DNA of 48,607 nt from Rhizobiaceae bacterium. Its GTDB lineage: Bacteria; Pseudomonadota; Alphaproteobacteria; Rhizobiales; Rhizobiaceae. Below, piece by piece: positions 9,032-16,637 of this stretch. Position 1 is the stretch's first letter. Each line of letters starts with the position of its first letter. Below the pieces are notes generated by a model that searched no databases, had not been told where the DNA came from, and was given only the letters and a program-made list of their open reading frames with translations. Where the stretch lies: NCBI GenBank assembly GCA_905339215.1, contig CAJPFN010000086.1, forward strand, positions 1 through 48,607, given 5' to 3'. The position numbers were made by a program, and so were the translations under genes.

Positions 9032-9075
9032 AACCCGGTCGTTGGGGACGGGGAGGGTGGGGACTCGACCGGGTT
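9032..9075. repeat. perfect 10-bp inverted repeat (AACCCGGTCG / CGACCGGGTT)
   Basis: The arms lie at 9032-9041 and 9066-9075 with a purine-rich 24-base loop. The element sits between the BTLCP stop (9090) and that gene's terminator, so it would form a second hairpin in the 3' untranslated region of the BTLCP message. Its role is unknown. Confidence 0.6.
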
Positions 9076-9089
9076 GTCGGGTTGTCTCG

Positions 9090-9692
9090 CTACTTGACGC
9101 TGCCGACAGCGGTGGCGCGGCCGTCGTTGATCGACACCCACGAGCCTGAATCCTGCGCGGACTGTCGCTTCAGGAACGTGTATTCGGTGTCCTTCCAGGC
9201 GAGGACCCTCGGCTCGAGGTTGTCGAGCACGAAGTCGCCGAGGCTCGTGTTGACGGTGAGGACTGCATGCCCGTCGCCGTTGGGCTGACGAACGACCGTG
9301 ATCAGCAGGTTGCCGGCGGGCACGCCGAGCGACATCAGCATGCGCCGCTTCTCGAGCACGTAGTCTTCGCAATCGCCGACCGACGTCGGATACGACCACA
9401 ACTCTTCGCGGCCCCACATCTCCATGTCGGTGCGCGGCTCGACCATGGCGTTCACCGCATTATTGATGTCGACCATCGCCGCCCAGAGTTTTCGTGACAG
9501 ATTGACCGGCGCTGCACGCGCCGACTTCTGCATGCATTCGCGCGGCTCGCGCTGGCAGAATTCGTAGTGGCCGACGGGCTGAGTGGTGCGTCCTCCCGTC
9601 GCCATGAAACTCGGCGCGGCGTTTGCCGCAGCGGCCCAGATCGTCAGCGGCATGATTGCCGCAAACAGTATGCCTTTCCCCTTGCCCGGCAT
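9090..9692 (-). CDS. transglutaminase-like cysteine peptidase (BTLCP family), exported
   Basis: The 200-residue protein starts with a signal peptide (hydrophobic core about residues 8-24, ANAA cleavage region). It carries the catalytic triad of bacterial transglutaminase-like cysteine proteinases: Cys108 in VGDCEDYV, His142 in GDGHAVLTV and Asp157 in FVLDNLEP. Relatives such as LapG cleave surface adhesins under c-di-GMP control, but no lapD-like partner is visible, so that role is only a possibility. GGGAGA precedes the ATG at 8 bases. It is followed by a strong terminator and preceded by an unusually AT-rich stretch. Confidence 0.88.
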   Translation of the reverse strand: MPGKGKGILFAAIMPLTIWAAAANAAPSFMATGGRTTQPVGHYEFCQREPRECMQKSARAAPVNLSRKLWAAMVDINNAVNAMVEPRTDMEMWGREELWSYPTSVGDCEDYVLEKRRMLMSLGVPAGNLLITVVRQPNGDGHAVLTVNTSLGDFVLDNLEPRVLAWKDTEYTFLKRQSAQDSGSWVSINDGRATAVGSVK

Positions 9693-9764
9693 CTTCGTGT
9701 CTCCCCGTTTGAGGAGACAATGGCAGGTTCGGATTTATTCGGCGCAAAACACCGAAGTATAGTT

Positions 9765-9855
9765 TGAATAGAACTTAGGTACATTTCCTCTTAATATTGA
9801 ACTACTTTAAAGTCGTATAGTATTAAATTTTGAAATTGTATTGAGCCTATTTTGC
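9765..9855. promoter_or_regulatory. AT-rich intergenic island upstream of the BTLCP gene
   Basis: About 90 bases here are strikingly A+T-rich within GC-rich surroundings and hold no reading frame. The island lies between the terminator of the minus-strand PilZ gene and the BTLCP start, so it most simply contains the BTLCP promoter and a UP-like element. I could not fix a -35/-10 pair among several TA-rich candidates. Confidence 0.5.
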
Positions 9856-9904
9856 CTAAAATCCTAGCGATCCCGCCGTGCGGGCAGGCGATGCGCGTGG
9901 CGCA

Positions 9905-9936
9905 GAAAAAGGAAAGGACCGGCACGCGACCGGTCC
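9905..9936 (-). terminator. Rho-independent terminator of the PilZ gene
   Basis: GGACCGG (9916-9922) pairs with CCGGTCC (9930-9936). On the minus strand the stem is followed by TTTCCTTTTTC. It lies 30 bp past the PilZ stop. Confidence 0.75.
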
Positions 9937-9965
9937 CTGGAGGGTTCAGGAGAGGGGAGAGAACG

Positions 9966-10583
9966 TCAGCTGGCGCGGCCGCTGAATTCTCCGTCGAGCG
10001 ACTCCGGCCGCTGGACGACGGCGAACTCGATGGCAACACCGTCCTCGAAATGGCGGACGACCTGGCCGCGCATCGTGCCGAGGATGACCTGGGAACCGAG
10101 CGCCGGCTTGACATCGATTTCCACCGCGGCGCCCGACAGCGAAAGGTCGATGATGCGGCACTGGTATTGGCGGCCGTCCGGCAGTTGCAGCACGCTCATC
10201 GGGTTGCGCGGCGCGACGCGCTCATGACGACGGTCTTCGGGAAGATCGAGTTCGTGCTTGTTGGCAAGCCACGTCAACTGCGCCGCGAGCTTGTCCTTCT
10301 TGCGCTCCGACGCCACGAGCGTCATAGCGAAGCCATCGTTCAGCGTGCGCGTGACGACCCCTTCGACGCGCCCGATATGGTCGAGATAGGCGATGACCTT
10401 CTCTCCCGGCTCGCCATGCGCGTCGGTGCGAAACGCGACGTTGCCGGGAGACATGTCGATCACCTGGCAGGGATGCTCAGAGCGGTCTTCGAGCATGAAG
10501 CGGCCATAGATCTTGACCCGCACGCGCTGGAAAGTCCGGCGCTCTGCCTTGGACGGCGCAATCTCGACCGCCGCTGACCTCAT
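9966..10583 (-). CDS. tandem PilZ-domain protein
   Basis: PilZ domains bind cyclic di-GMP through an RxxxR motif and a later [DN]xSxxG motif. This 205-residue protein has two: an N-terminal domain (about residues 15-95) with R16-TFQ-R20 and DMSPGN, where the last Gly is Asn48, and a C-terminal domain (about 117-200) with R118-RHE-R122 and a complete DLSLSG. The second copy should bind the nucleotide; the first may be weaker. There is no output domain, so it is likely an adaptor. The ATG at 10583 follows GAGGCAGGCG; an upstream TTG at 10604 is the alternative. A U-tract terminator follows. Confidence 0.88.
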   Translation of the reverse strand: MRSAAVEIAPSKAERRTFQRVRVKIYGRFMLEDRSEHPCQVIDMSPGNVAFRTDAHGEPGEKVIAYLDHIGRVEGVVTRTLNDGFAMTLVASERKKDKLAAQLTWLANKHELDLPEDRRHERVAPRNPMSVLQLPDGRQYQCRIIDLSLSGAAVEIDVKPALGSQVILGTMRGQVVRHFEDGVAIEFAVVQRPESLDGEFSGRAS

Positions 10584-10714
10584 CGCCTGCCTCGACCCGT
10601 TCAATATCTGCTCGCTCGATGGCGAGAACCCTCAGATCAAGAATACACGCAAAAGCGTTAACAACCGGTAATTTGTGTTTCGAAAAACGGCTATCGGAGC
10701 AAGCGCGACACGCT

Positions 10715-11350
10715 CTAGTTGCGGCCGCCGTCAAGGACGACGAGGTGGCGGATTCTCCGTCCCGATCCGGCGACGATCGCACCGTCGGTGATGTTGCCGT
10801 CGCCGGGCACCAGGTTTGGAACAGGGATCGAGGGACGGTTCTTGAGGAACATGGGCTCGCGATCGGCATCGACGACCCGTACCGATTCGATCCGGGCCTC
10901 GACGACCGGGTCGACGCCGAGCCAGAATGGGCGTTCCGCCGCCGTCAGTATGCCCATCGACCGCGCCTGATCGACGCCGAAGTCGAGCGGCAGGATCAAG
11001 AGTTCGAAGCTCGTCGACCGGCGGCTTCGGGTGAAGCCTTCGAAGCTCGCCACGACCACCGATTTGCTCTCGAACGCGCCCCAGGCGAGGCGCGCCATCA
11101 GCCGCTGGTCCTTTTCCTTCCACAGCGAGGTGAACGCAAACCCCTTGAGTTCGCGGCCGTAGATCGCGCAAAGGCGCGTCCCGGCGAGGCGGAACACGGC
11201 CTCGCCGCGCCCGTCCTTCTCGAGGATGAAGGTATCGGCGAGCAGCGACTTGATATCCGAAGGCTCGATTTCAGTGCGTTTCGGTGCCGGACGGCCATTG
11301 CGCAGGCGATTCCAGTACTGGAACAGTTGAATGGATCCGTTCTGCTTCAT
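10715..11350 (-). CDS. PAS-domain protein (PAS_5 type)
   Basis: This is a soluble protein of about 211 residues built around one PAS-like domain (IQLFQYWNRLRNGRPAPKR start, LADTFILEKDGRGEAVFRLAGTR core, FAFTSLW, and FELLILPLDF). The pattern matches the alphaproteobacterial PAS_5 family (PF07310), whose ligand and partner are unknown. No enzymatic output domain follows. The start is uncertain: ATGs at 11350, 11359 and 11389 are in frame, and GGGGA upstream favours 11350. The gene is read away from the 14-bp inverted repeat at 11452-11497, which may control it. Confidence 0.8.
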   Translation of the reverse strand: MKQNGSIQLFQYWNRLRNGRPAPKRTEIEPSDIKSLLADTFILEKDGRGEAVFRLAGTRLCAIYGRELKGFAFTSLWKEKDQRLMARLAWGAFESKSVVVASFEGFTRSRRSTSFELLILPLDFGVDQARSMGILTAAERPFWLGVDPVVEARIESVRVVDADREPMFLKNRPSIPVPNLVPGDGNITDGAIVAGSGRRIRHLVVLDGGRN

Positions 11351-11451
11351 GCTCTGCATCCCCACGCCGACTGCTTCATCCTGTGCCATCGGCGAACAGA
11401 TTCGCTTCTCATGGCGCTCTACATGCCGTTCGCAGCACGTCGCGTGCCAGT

Positions 11452-11497
11452 ATTCGTTAACCTTATGCACGGCGCCCGGCAGTTAAGGTTAACGAAT
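11452..11497. promoter_or_regulatory. perfect 14-bp inverted repeat with CtrA-like half sites
   Basis: ATTCGTTAACCTTA (11452-11465) and TAAGGTTAACGAAT (11484-11497) are exact reverse complements separated by 18 bp. Each arm contains TTAACCTT, one base from the CtrA 8-mer TTAACCAT. TTAA-N7-TTTAC at 11489-11504 is one base from the full CtrA site. The element lies between the PAS gene (minus) and the orphan terminator (plus), so it may control divergent transcription. The arrangement is seen directly; the regulator is an inference. Confidence 0.6.
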
Positions 11498-11509
11498 GGT
11501 TTACGTTGC

Positions 11510-11652
11510 GGCCGCGATGCCGGGATGCCAAGGTCACTGCGTTCGGGGGCGGCTGCACAGCACGGCCGCAAAGAAGCTCCGGAAACGGACATACGGGGTG
11601 AGCAGGGGGCTCGACCGGCCGTCCAGGGGAAACCCTGGACGGCTTTTCTTTT
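11510..11652 (+). ncRNA. candidate small RNA ending at an orphan terminator
   Basis: A textbook terminator at 11618-11652 points along the plus strand, but no plus-strand protein gene lies upstream of it: the PAS gene is on the other strand and the rhomboid gene starts later. The short plus-strand frames across the stretch all run through the terminator, so none is a convincing gene. A transcript of about 140 bases starting just past the inverted repeat would explain the layout. The 5' end is a guess, and no known RNA family was recognised. Confidence 0.4.
11618..11652 (+). terminator. strong orphan Rho-independent terminator
   Basis: GCCGTCCAGGG pairs perfectly with CCCTGGACGGC across a GAAA tetraloop, and CTTTTCTTTT follows. 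It lies 50 bp before the rhomboid start and after no plus-strand protein gene. Confidence 0.88.
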
Positions 11653-11703
11653 GCCGCCGGATCGTTAGAGCAATACGACACCCCAGCGACGGATCCGGTA
11701 TTC

Positions 11704-12423
11704 ATGACAGGCGACCACGAAGACGATTTCCGGCAGTTGCGGGACGAGCGGCAGCCGGTCTTCAATGTTCCCGCGATCGTGGTGGCGCTGACGGCGACCT
11801 GCATCGTCGTCCACCTCGTCCGCCTCTACGTCCTCACGATCGAGCAGGACATAGGCCTGCTGCTGCGCGCCGCCTTCATCCCGATCCGCTATAGCGGCCA
11901 GTTCGACCTCGACGTCTATGCATTCACCTCGCCGTTCACCTACACCGTCCTGCACGGATCGGTGGTGCACCTGTCTATCAACATGATCTGGCTCGCCGCC
12001 TTCGGTTCGCCGCTTGCCAACCGGCTGGGCGTCGGCCGGTTCCTCCTGTTCTGGGCGGTGACCGGCATCGCCGCCGCGGCGACGCACTACGTGCTGCACA
12101 TGGCGGACCAGTCGCCGCTGATCGGCGCGTCGGGTGCGATTTCCGGCATGATGGGAGCGGCGGCCCGCTTCGGCTTCCGCGCCAGCCGGGCGGCCGGGCG
12201 ATCGGCCTTCGACGGACCGCTGCTGAAAGCCTCCACGGCACTCGGGATGCGCTCGGTCGTGACATTCCTCGCCGTCTGGATGGCGATCAATCTGGTTACG
12301 GGCCTGGTTGGACTTGGCGCCGGCGCCGACCGGATCGCCTGGGAAGCGCATGTCGGTGGCTTCGTCGTCGGCTTCTTCGGGATCGCCGTTTTCGTGCCGC
12401 GGCGCCGCTCGGCCCCGCAGTGA
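11704..12423 (+). CDS. rhomboid-family intramembrane serine protease
   Basis: This is a polytopic inner-membrane protease of 239 residues. It shows the rhomboid signatures: HLSINMIW, with the Asn that stabilises the oxyanion, the nucleophile Ser143 in GASGAISG, and His216 in WEAHVGGFVVGF forming the Ser-His dyad. About six hydrophobic segments follow a short cytoplasmic N-terminus. Rhomboids cut membrane proteins within the bilayer; the substrate here is unknown. The gene starts 50 bp after the orphan terminator and so probably has its own promoter or depends on read-through. Confidence 0.92.
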   Translation: MTGDHEDDFRQLRDERQPVFNVPAIVVALTATCIVVHLVRLYVLTIEQDIGLLLRAAFIPIRYSGQFDLDVYAFTSPFTYTVLHGSVVHLSINMIWLAAFGSPLANRLGVGRFLLFWAVTGIAAAATHYVLHMADQSPLIGASGAISGMMGAAARFGFRASRAAGRSAFDGPLLKASTALGMRSVVTFLAVWMAINLVTGLVGLGAGADRIAWEAHVGGFVVGFFGIAVFVPRRRSAPQ

Positions 12424-12523
12424 AGCTGCGGACTTGAAATGACGGAAATCGGAGCGCACGATGTCAGGGGCGGAGGGTCCGGCCACGAGCGACTACGCGG
12501 CCTGACGTGCATCGGAGGAAGCC

Positions 12524-12955
12524 ATGACCGTCAAAGCGATACTGCAACAGAAGGGGCACGACGTCTTCACGCTCGGTCCCAACGAAAAGCTTTCGGAAGC
12601 CGTGCGGATGCTTGCCGAACACCGCGTCGGCGCGCTCGTCATCACCAATGGCGACGGCAAGATCGTCGGCATTTTGTCCGAGCGGGACATTGTCCGGATC
12701 CTCGCGAAGCACGGCCATGAGGCCTTGGACGAGCCGATCCGCACCGGCATGACGGCGAAGGTCAAGATCTGCAACGAACACCACACGGTCCATGAGGTGA
12801 TGGAGATCATGACACGTGGCCGCTTCCGCCACCTTCCGGTGGAAAGGGATGGCAAACTCGACGGCATTATTTCGATCGGCGACGTCGTCAAGCGGCGCAT
12901 CGAGGACGTCGAGCGCGAGGCTGAGGAGATCCGGGCCTATATCGCGACGGCCTGA
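12524..12955 (+). CDS. tandem CBS-domain protein
   Basis: The 143-residue protein is essentially one pair of CBS motifs (about residues 8-65, ending GILSERDIVRIL, and 75-130, ending GIISIGDVVKRRI), a Bateman module that binds adenine nucleotides such as AMP, ATP or NAD. No catalytic domain is attached, so it is a free-standing sensor or adaptor. GGAGG precedes the ATG. It converges on the DUF6455 gene; the terminator between them carries its T-run only on the minus side. Confidence 0.9.
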   Translation: MTVKAILQQKGHDVFTLGPNEKLSEAVRMLAEHRVGALVITNGDGKIVGILSERDIVRILAKHGHEALDEPIRTGMTAKVKICNEHHTVHEVMEIMTRGRFRHLPVERDGKLDGIISIGDVVKRRIEDVEREAEEIRAYIATA

Positions 12956-13032
12956 GGGCGGCATACGGAGCATGTTCGGCGGGACAGCGCGGTGGCCGTG
13001 CATGTCCCGTCCGCGCGAGGAAGAATTGCGGG

Positions 13033-13063
13033 ACAAAAAAATGCCCGGCTTTTGAGGCCGGGC
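13033..13063 (-). terminator. Rho-independent terminator of the DUF6455 gene
   Basis: GCCCGGC (13043-13049) pairs with GCCGGGC (13057-13063). On the minus strand a run of T (ATTTTTTTG) follows directly. Confidence 0.85.
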
Positions 13064-13089
13064 CAGTTTGAGGGAGATCGTTGCGCGGC

Positions 13090-13365
13090 TTAGTCGGCAC
13101 ATCCTTGCGAGTGCTCGCGCAGCCGCGCGAATAGGTCGTGGTTACGGCAGAAGTCAGGGGCTTCCTCGGCGCTGCCGTGGTCCGCGAGCCAAACGCTGCA
13201 GGCGTCCGGCTTGCCGCAGGACATGCACCACAACATTGCGTTCCGTAAGACCTCGCCGCCGGCGGGCAGATCGGCGAAACGGTCGCGCACTTCGAGCGTC
13301 GTCATCATCTGCTCGATCAGATCGCTCTTTGCGGCAATCCGCGTCATCATTGCAGAGATGCCCAT
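13090..13365 (-). CDS. DUF6455 family Cys-rich small protein
   Basis: This is a 91-residue cytoplasmic protein with five cysteines: Cys47 and Cys50 in WCMSC, Cys56 in DACSVWL, Cys73 in DFCRN and Cys89 near the end. The CxxC-x5-C-x16-C spacing fits a zinc or iron-sulphur site, and the WCMSCGKPDAC core matches DUF6455. The ATG at 13365 follows a strong GGAGG 7 bases away; a TTG four codons upstream is less likely. An FNR/FixK-like box stands about 62 bp before the ATG, suggesting induction at low oxygen. The function is unknown. Confidence 0.82.
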   Translation of the reverse strand: MGISAMMTRIAAKSDLIEQMMTTLEVRDRFADLPAGGEVLRNAMLWCMSCGKPDACSVWLADHGSAEEAPDFCRNHDLFARLREHSQGCAD

Positions 13366-13420
13366 CGCTTCCTCCAAAACCTTATGGAAGCGAATTTACA
13401 ACCCGAATCGCCCCGCCCGC

Positions 13421-13434
13421 TTGACATAGATCAA
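13421..13434 (-). promoter_or_regulatory. FNR/FixK-type box upstream of the DUF6455 gene
   Basis: TTGAC-ATAG-ATCAA matches the consensus TTGAT-N4-ATCAA in 9 of 10 arm bases. If the start point lies 41.5 bp from its centre, as in class II activation, the -10 hexamer falls on TAAATT (13398-13393, minus strand), which is a good -10, and leaves a 20-base leader before the ATG. The regulator is inferred. Confidence 0.65.
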
Positions 13435-13512
13435 GTCGTGCCGGTGCTTGCCAGTGCCGCCGGATTCCTCTAGCGAACGGTCGGACAAGAAACCGCCGCG
13501 GCCTCCATTCGA

Positions 13513-15015
13513 ATGACCATAATCGACACAAGAACGCCCGACCCGAAGCGACTGATCCCGGGCGCCACCGGCGACTGGGAGGTGATTATCGGCATGGAGG
13601 TCCATGCTCAGGTGACGTCGCAGTCGAAGCTGTTCTCCGGCGCCTCGACCGCCTTCGGGGCGGCACCCAACGCCAATGTCAGCCTCGTCGACGCGGCAAT
13701 GCCGGGCATGCTGCCGGTGATCAACGAGGAGTGCGTGCGCCAGGCGATCCGCACCGGTCTCGGCCTCAAGGCGCAGATCAACCTGAAATCCGTGTTCGAC
13801 CGCAAGAACTACTTCTATCCTGACCTGCCGCAGGGCTACCAGATCTCCCAGTTCAAGCAGCCGATCGTCGGCGAAGGGACCGTGACCGTCTCGGTGGGCC
13901 CCGACAACAAGGGCAATTTCGAAGACATCGACGTCGGCATCGAACGGCTGCACCTCGAGCAGGACGCCGGCAAGTCGATGCACGACCAGCACCCGACCAT
14001 GTCCTATGTCGACCTGAACAGGTCGGGCGTGGCGCTGATGGAGATCGTGTCGAAGCCTGACATCCGCTCGTCCGAGGAAGCCAAGGCCTACCTGACCAAG
14101 CTCAGGACCATCGTGCGCTATCTCGGCACCTGCGACGGCAACATGGACGAAGGCTCCATGCGCGCCGACGTCAACGTCTCGGTGCGCCGACCCGGCGGGG
14201 CATTCGGCACGCGCTGCGAGATCAAGAACGTCAACTCGATCCGCTTCGTCGGCCAGGCGATCGAATACGAGGCGCGCCGGCAGATCGCCATCCTCGAGGA
14301 TGGCGGCAAGATCGACCAGGAGACCCGCCTGTTCGACCCGGTCAAGGGCGAGACGCGTTCGATGCGGTCGAAGGAGGAGGCGCACGACTACCGCTATTTC
14401 CCCGACCCCGACCTCCTGCCGCTCGAGTTCGACCAGGCCTATGTCGACGCGCTCGCGACCGGGCTGCCCGAACTGCCCGACGACAAGAAGGCGCGGTTTG
14501 TCTCCGGCATGGGGCTTTCGGCCTACGACGCCTCGGTGCTCGTCTCGGAGAAGGCGATCGCCGACTATTTCGAGAAGGTGGCCGCGGGCCGCGACGGCAA
14601 GACGGCGGCCAACTGGGTGATCAACGACCTGCTCGGCGCGTTGAACAAGGCCGGCAAGGCGATCGACGAATCGCCGGTCGGGCCAGACCAGATCGGCGCG
14701 ATCATCGACCTGATCCGCGACGGCACGATCTCCGGCAAGATCGCCAAGGACCTGTTCGAGATCGTCTGGAACGAGGGCGGCGATCCCCGGGCGCTGGTGG
14801 AGAGTCGCGGCTTGAAGCAGGTCACCGACACCGGCGCCATCGAGAAGGCCGTCGACGAGGTCATCGCGGCCAATCCGGACAAGGCCGAGCAGGCCCGTGC
14901 CAAGCCGACCATGGCGGGCTGGTTCGTTGGCCAGGTGATGAAGGCGACTGGCGGCAAGGCCAATCCGCAGGCGGTGAACGACCTCGTGAAGGCCAAGCTA
15001 GGCATCGAGGGTTGA
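13513..15015 (+). CDS. gatB: aspartyl/glutamyl-tRNA(Asn/Gln) amidotransferase subunit B
   Basis: GatB activates the side-chain carboxylate of Glu-tRNA(Gln) or Asp-tRNA(Asn) and receives ammonia from GatA, giving the correct amidated tRNA. The 500-residue length is typical. Diagnostic stretches include [54 protein letters not shown] and [12 protein letters not shown]; the C-terminal YqeY-like tail (GWFVGQVMK) binds tRNA. The start is the ATG at 13513. gatA and gatC are not beside it, as is usual in Rhizobiales. The GNAT gene begins 3 bp after the stop, indicating translational coupling. Confidence 0.97.
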   Translation: MTIIDTRTPDPKRLIPGATGDWEVIIGMEVHAQVTSQSKLFSGASTAFGAAPNANVSLVDAAMPGMLPVINEECVRQAIRTGLGLKAQINLKSVFDRKNYFYPDLPQGYQISQFKQPIVGEGTVTVSVGPDNKGNFEDIDVGIERLHLEQDAGKSMHDQHPTMSYVDLNRSGVALMEIVSKPDIRSSEEAKAYLTKLRTIVRYLGTCDGNMDEGSMRADVNVSVRRPGGAFGTRCEIKNVNSIRFVGQAIEYEARRQIAILEDGGKIDQETRLFDPVKGETRSMRSKEEAHDYRYFPDPDLLPLEFDQAYVDALATGLPELPDDKKARFVSGMGLSAYDASVLVSEKAIADYFEKVAAGRDGKTAANWVINDLLGALNKAGKAIDESPVGPDQIGAIIDLIRDGTISGKIAKDLFEIVWNEGGDPRALVESRGLKQVTDTGAIEKAVDEVIAANPDKAEQARAKPTMAGWFVGQVMKATGGKANPQAVNDLVKAKLGIEG

Positions 15016-15018
15016 GCA

Positions 15019-15510
15019 ATGTTCGTGCGAACGGCGTCGAAACGCGACCTCGACGCCATCCGTACGCTGCTCGGCGAGACCTGGCACGCCACCTACGATC
15101 CGATCTACGGGCCTGAGCGTGTCGCGGCGATCACCGCCGAATGGCACTCGCTCGCGTCGCTCCAGACCCAACTCGAGCGGCCGCATTCCGAATTCCTCGT
15201 CGCCGACGACGGCACCGCCATCGGCGGCATGGCCTTCGCCAGCGCTATCGACGAGGGCAAGACGGTGATGCTCCATCAGCTCTACGTCCGTCCGTCCACG
15301 CAGGGCCGCGGCATCGGCGGCATGCTCCTCGACGAGATCGTCGATAGCTTTTCGGAAGCGGAGCGCATCCGGCTCGAGGTCGAGGAAGCGAACGTCCGCG
15401 CGATCGCCTTCTACCGTGCGGCCGGCTTCGTCCAGGCCGGGCGGACGGCGAATTGCGGGCGCGAACAATCCGGCATTCCCGCGCTGGTCTTGGAACGTCG
15501 GCTCGCCTGA
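15019..15510 (+). CDS. GNAT-family N-acetyltransferase
   Basis: This is a 163-residue single-domain GNAT. The acetyl-CoA pyrophosphate loop reads RPSTQGRGIGGMLL (Q/RxxGxG/A motif), preceded by the beta-4 strand LHQLYVRP and followed by EVEEANVRAIAFYRAAGF, the motif B region. The acceptor is unknown; small molecules and protein N-termini are both possible. It starts 3 bp past gatB, so the two genes are surely cotranscribed, though no functional link to tRNA amidation is evident. Confidence 0.9.
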   Translation: MFVRTASKRDLDAIRTLLGETWHATYDPIYGPERVAAITAEWHSLASLQTQLERPHSEFLVADDGTAIGGMAFASAIDEGKTVMLHQLYVRPSTQGRGIGGMLLDEIVDSFSEAERIRLEVEEANVRAIAFYRAAGFVQAGRTANCGREQSGIPALVLERRLA

Positions 15511-15544
15511 TCGCCGCACGGTTCCCGAAGGCGCCGAACGGCGG

Positions 15545-15874
15545 TCAGTCGCCGATTTCGTCGATGCACGCAGCAAGCGTATCGGGCATCCGGCAGTATT
15601 TGCGCGAGGCGCCGCAACGGTCGTCGGCGACCACCACGACCGTACCGCCGAGCGTCCGGCACTCGTAAGCGGAGAGCTCGGCGACCGTGGCCCCACCGCC
15701 GACTGTACCGCCGGTCGTTCCTCCCGTGGCCTTGAGGCCGCCCTTCAGCTTGCCGGCCTGGAGCGTCTTGGCCGCCGCTTGGCCGGCGGTCGTGGTTTTG
15801 TCGATTGCATGGAGCGGCGTCGCCATCGCTGTCGTCAGCAGCACGGCGGATGTCCAACACAGGATTCTTCTCAT
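15545..15874 (-). CDS. small exported hypothetical protein (109 aa)
   Basis: A signal peptide (hydrophobic core about residues 5-18, cleavage near PLHA) is followed by a Gly/Thr-rich linker (residues 45-65). A C-terminal module has four cysteines (YECRTLGG, DDRCGAS, RKYCRMP, AACIDEI), likely two disulphides. GAGGAGA lies upstream of the ATG at 15874. I do not recognise the family. It is the first of three small exported genes on the minus strand around the LuxR-type regulator. Confidence 0.65.
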   Translation of the reverse strand: MRRILCWTSAVLLTTAMATPLHAIDKTTTAGQAAAKTLQAGKLKGGLKATGGTTGGTVGGGATVAELSAYECRTLGGTVVVVADDRCGASRKYCRMPDTLAACIDEIGD

Positions 15875-16133
15875 GGCGCATCTCCTCGGAGTTCGTCACC
15901 GGCGCTCGACCCGAAGGCCGAATGGCGCCGGCTTTTCCGCACCGTCCCACGAGGCGGCTTTTTGCGATCGGTTTCATCTCCCGCGCGGGTGAGGACCGGC
16001 AGGATTCATTCGGCTCGGACCGATGCGGGGCGCTGAAGGAGGCGATAGGGCGTACCGCCGGGACCGGTACTCCCCACCGGACCGACTTGGCCGTGTCGAG
16101 CGCCGTACGGCTGCGCGATGGTGGAACGTCCCG
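15875..16133. other. 259-bp gap without a recognised gene
   Basis: The gap lies between two minus-strand exported-protein genes. It must hold the promoter or leader of the 109-residue protein. I see short GC-rich palindromes but no convincing terminator, RNA or conserved coding frame; the open frames crossing it are shadows of the neighbours. Confidence 0.5.
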
Positions 16134-16592
16134 CTATTGCATGGTGCCCTTCAGCTTGGGCAAGCCCTTCGGCAGCGCCTTCGAGCCGGGTGTATTGCCT
16201 GTCTCGGGTGCGATCCCCGCGTCCGGCGCGATCGTGCCGATATCGGGAACCGTGTTGCCACCTCCGCCGCCGGTATGCTCGACGACGCCCTGGCAACTCT
16301 TCAGCGTACCCAGCGACGTGCCGCCGTCGGGTCGCTGGTTGCGGCATGCCACGCCGTTGAAGCCGCCGCACCGACCGGGATCGTTTGACGGCGCGGCAAG
16401 GACTTTGGTTTCTACCATCACCACATCGCCGCGCTTGACCTCGCACGAGCACTCGCAGGTGATCTGGCTGAAATCGGGCTTCTTCTGGCGTGCTTCGGCG
16501 TCGTTGACGGGGGCCAGCAGAATGACTGCGAGTATCGCTGGGCGCATTGGCGCGATGCCCGCGGTGATGCATCTGGCTGATGATCCAGGCAT
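16134..16592 (-). CDS. small exported Cys-rich hypothetical protein (152 aa)
   Basis: The signal peptide has a long n-region and a hydrophobic core at about residues 19-27 (cleavage near DAEA). The mature part has six cysteines, three of them packed in TCECSCEV, and then a Gly/Pro-rich low-complexity tail (residues 108-145, with GGGGG and repeated PDxG/PExG units). I chose the ATG at 16592 because GGGAGG precedes it by 7 bases; an internal ATG at 16547 would give a tighter signal peptide. The family is unknown. The LuxR-type gene ends 45 bp upstream on the same strand. Confidence 0.62.
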   Translation of the reverse strand: MPGSSARCITAGIAPMRPAILAVILLAPVNDAEARQKKPDFSQITCECSCEVKRGDVVMVETKVLAAPSNDPGRCGGFNGVACRNQRPDGGTSLGTLKSCQGVVEHTGGGGGNTVPDIGTIAPDAGIAPETGNTPGSKALPKGLPKLKGTMQ

Positions 16593-16637
16593 GGTTTTTC
16601 CTCCCTTGTTGTCCGTTCGCCGGCGGTCCGCTGTTTA

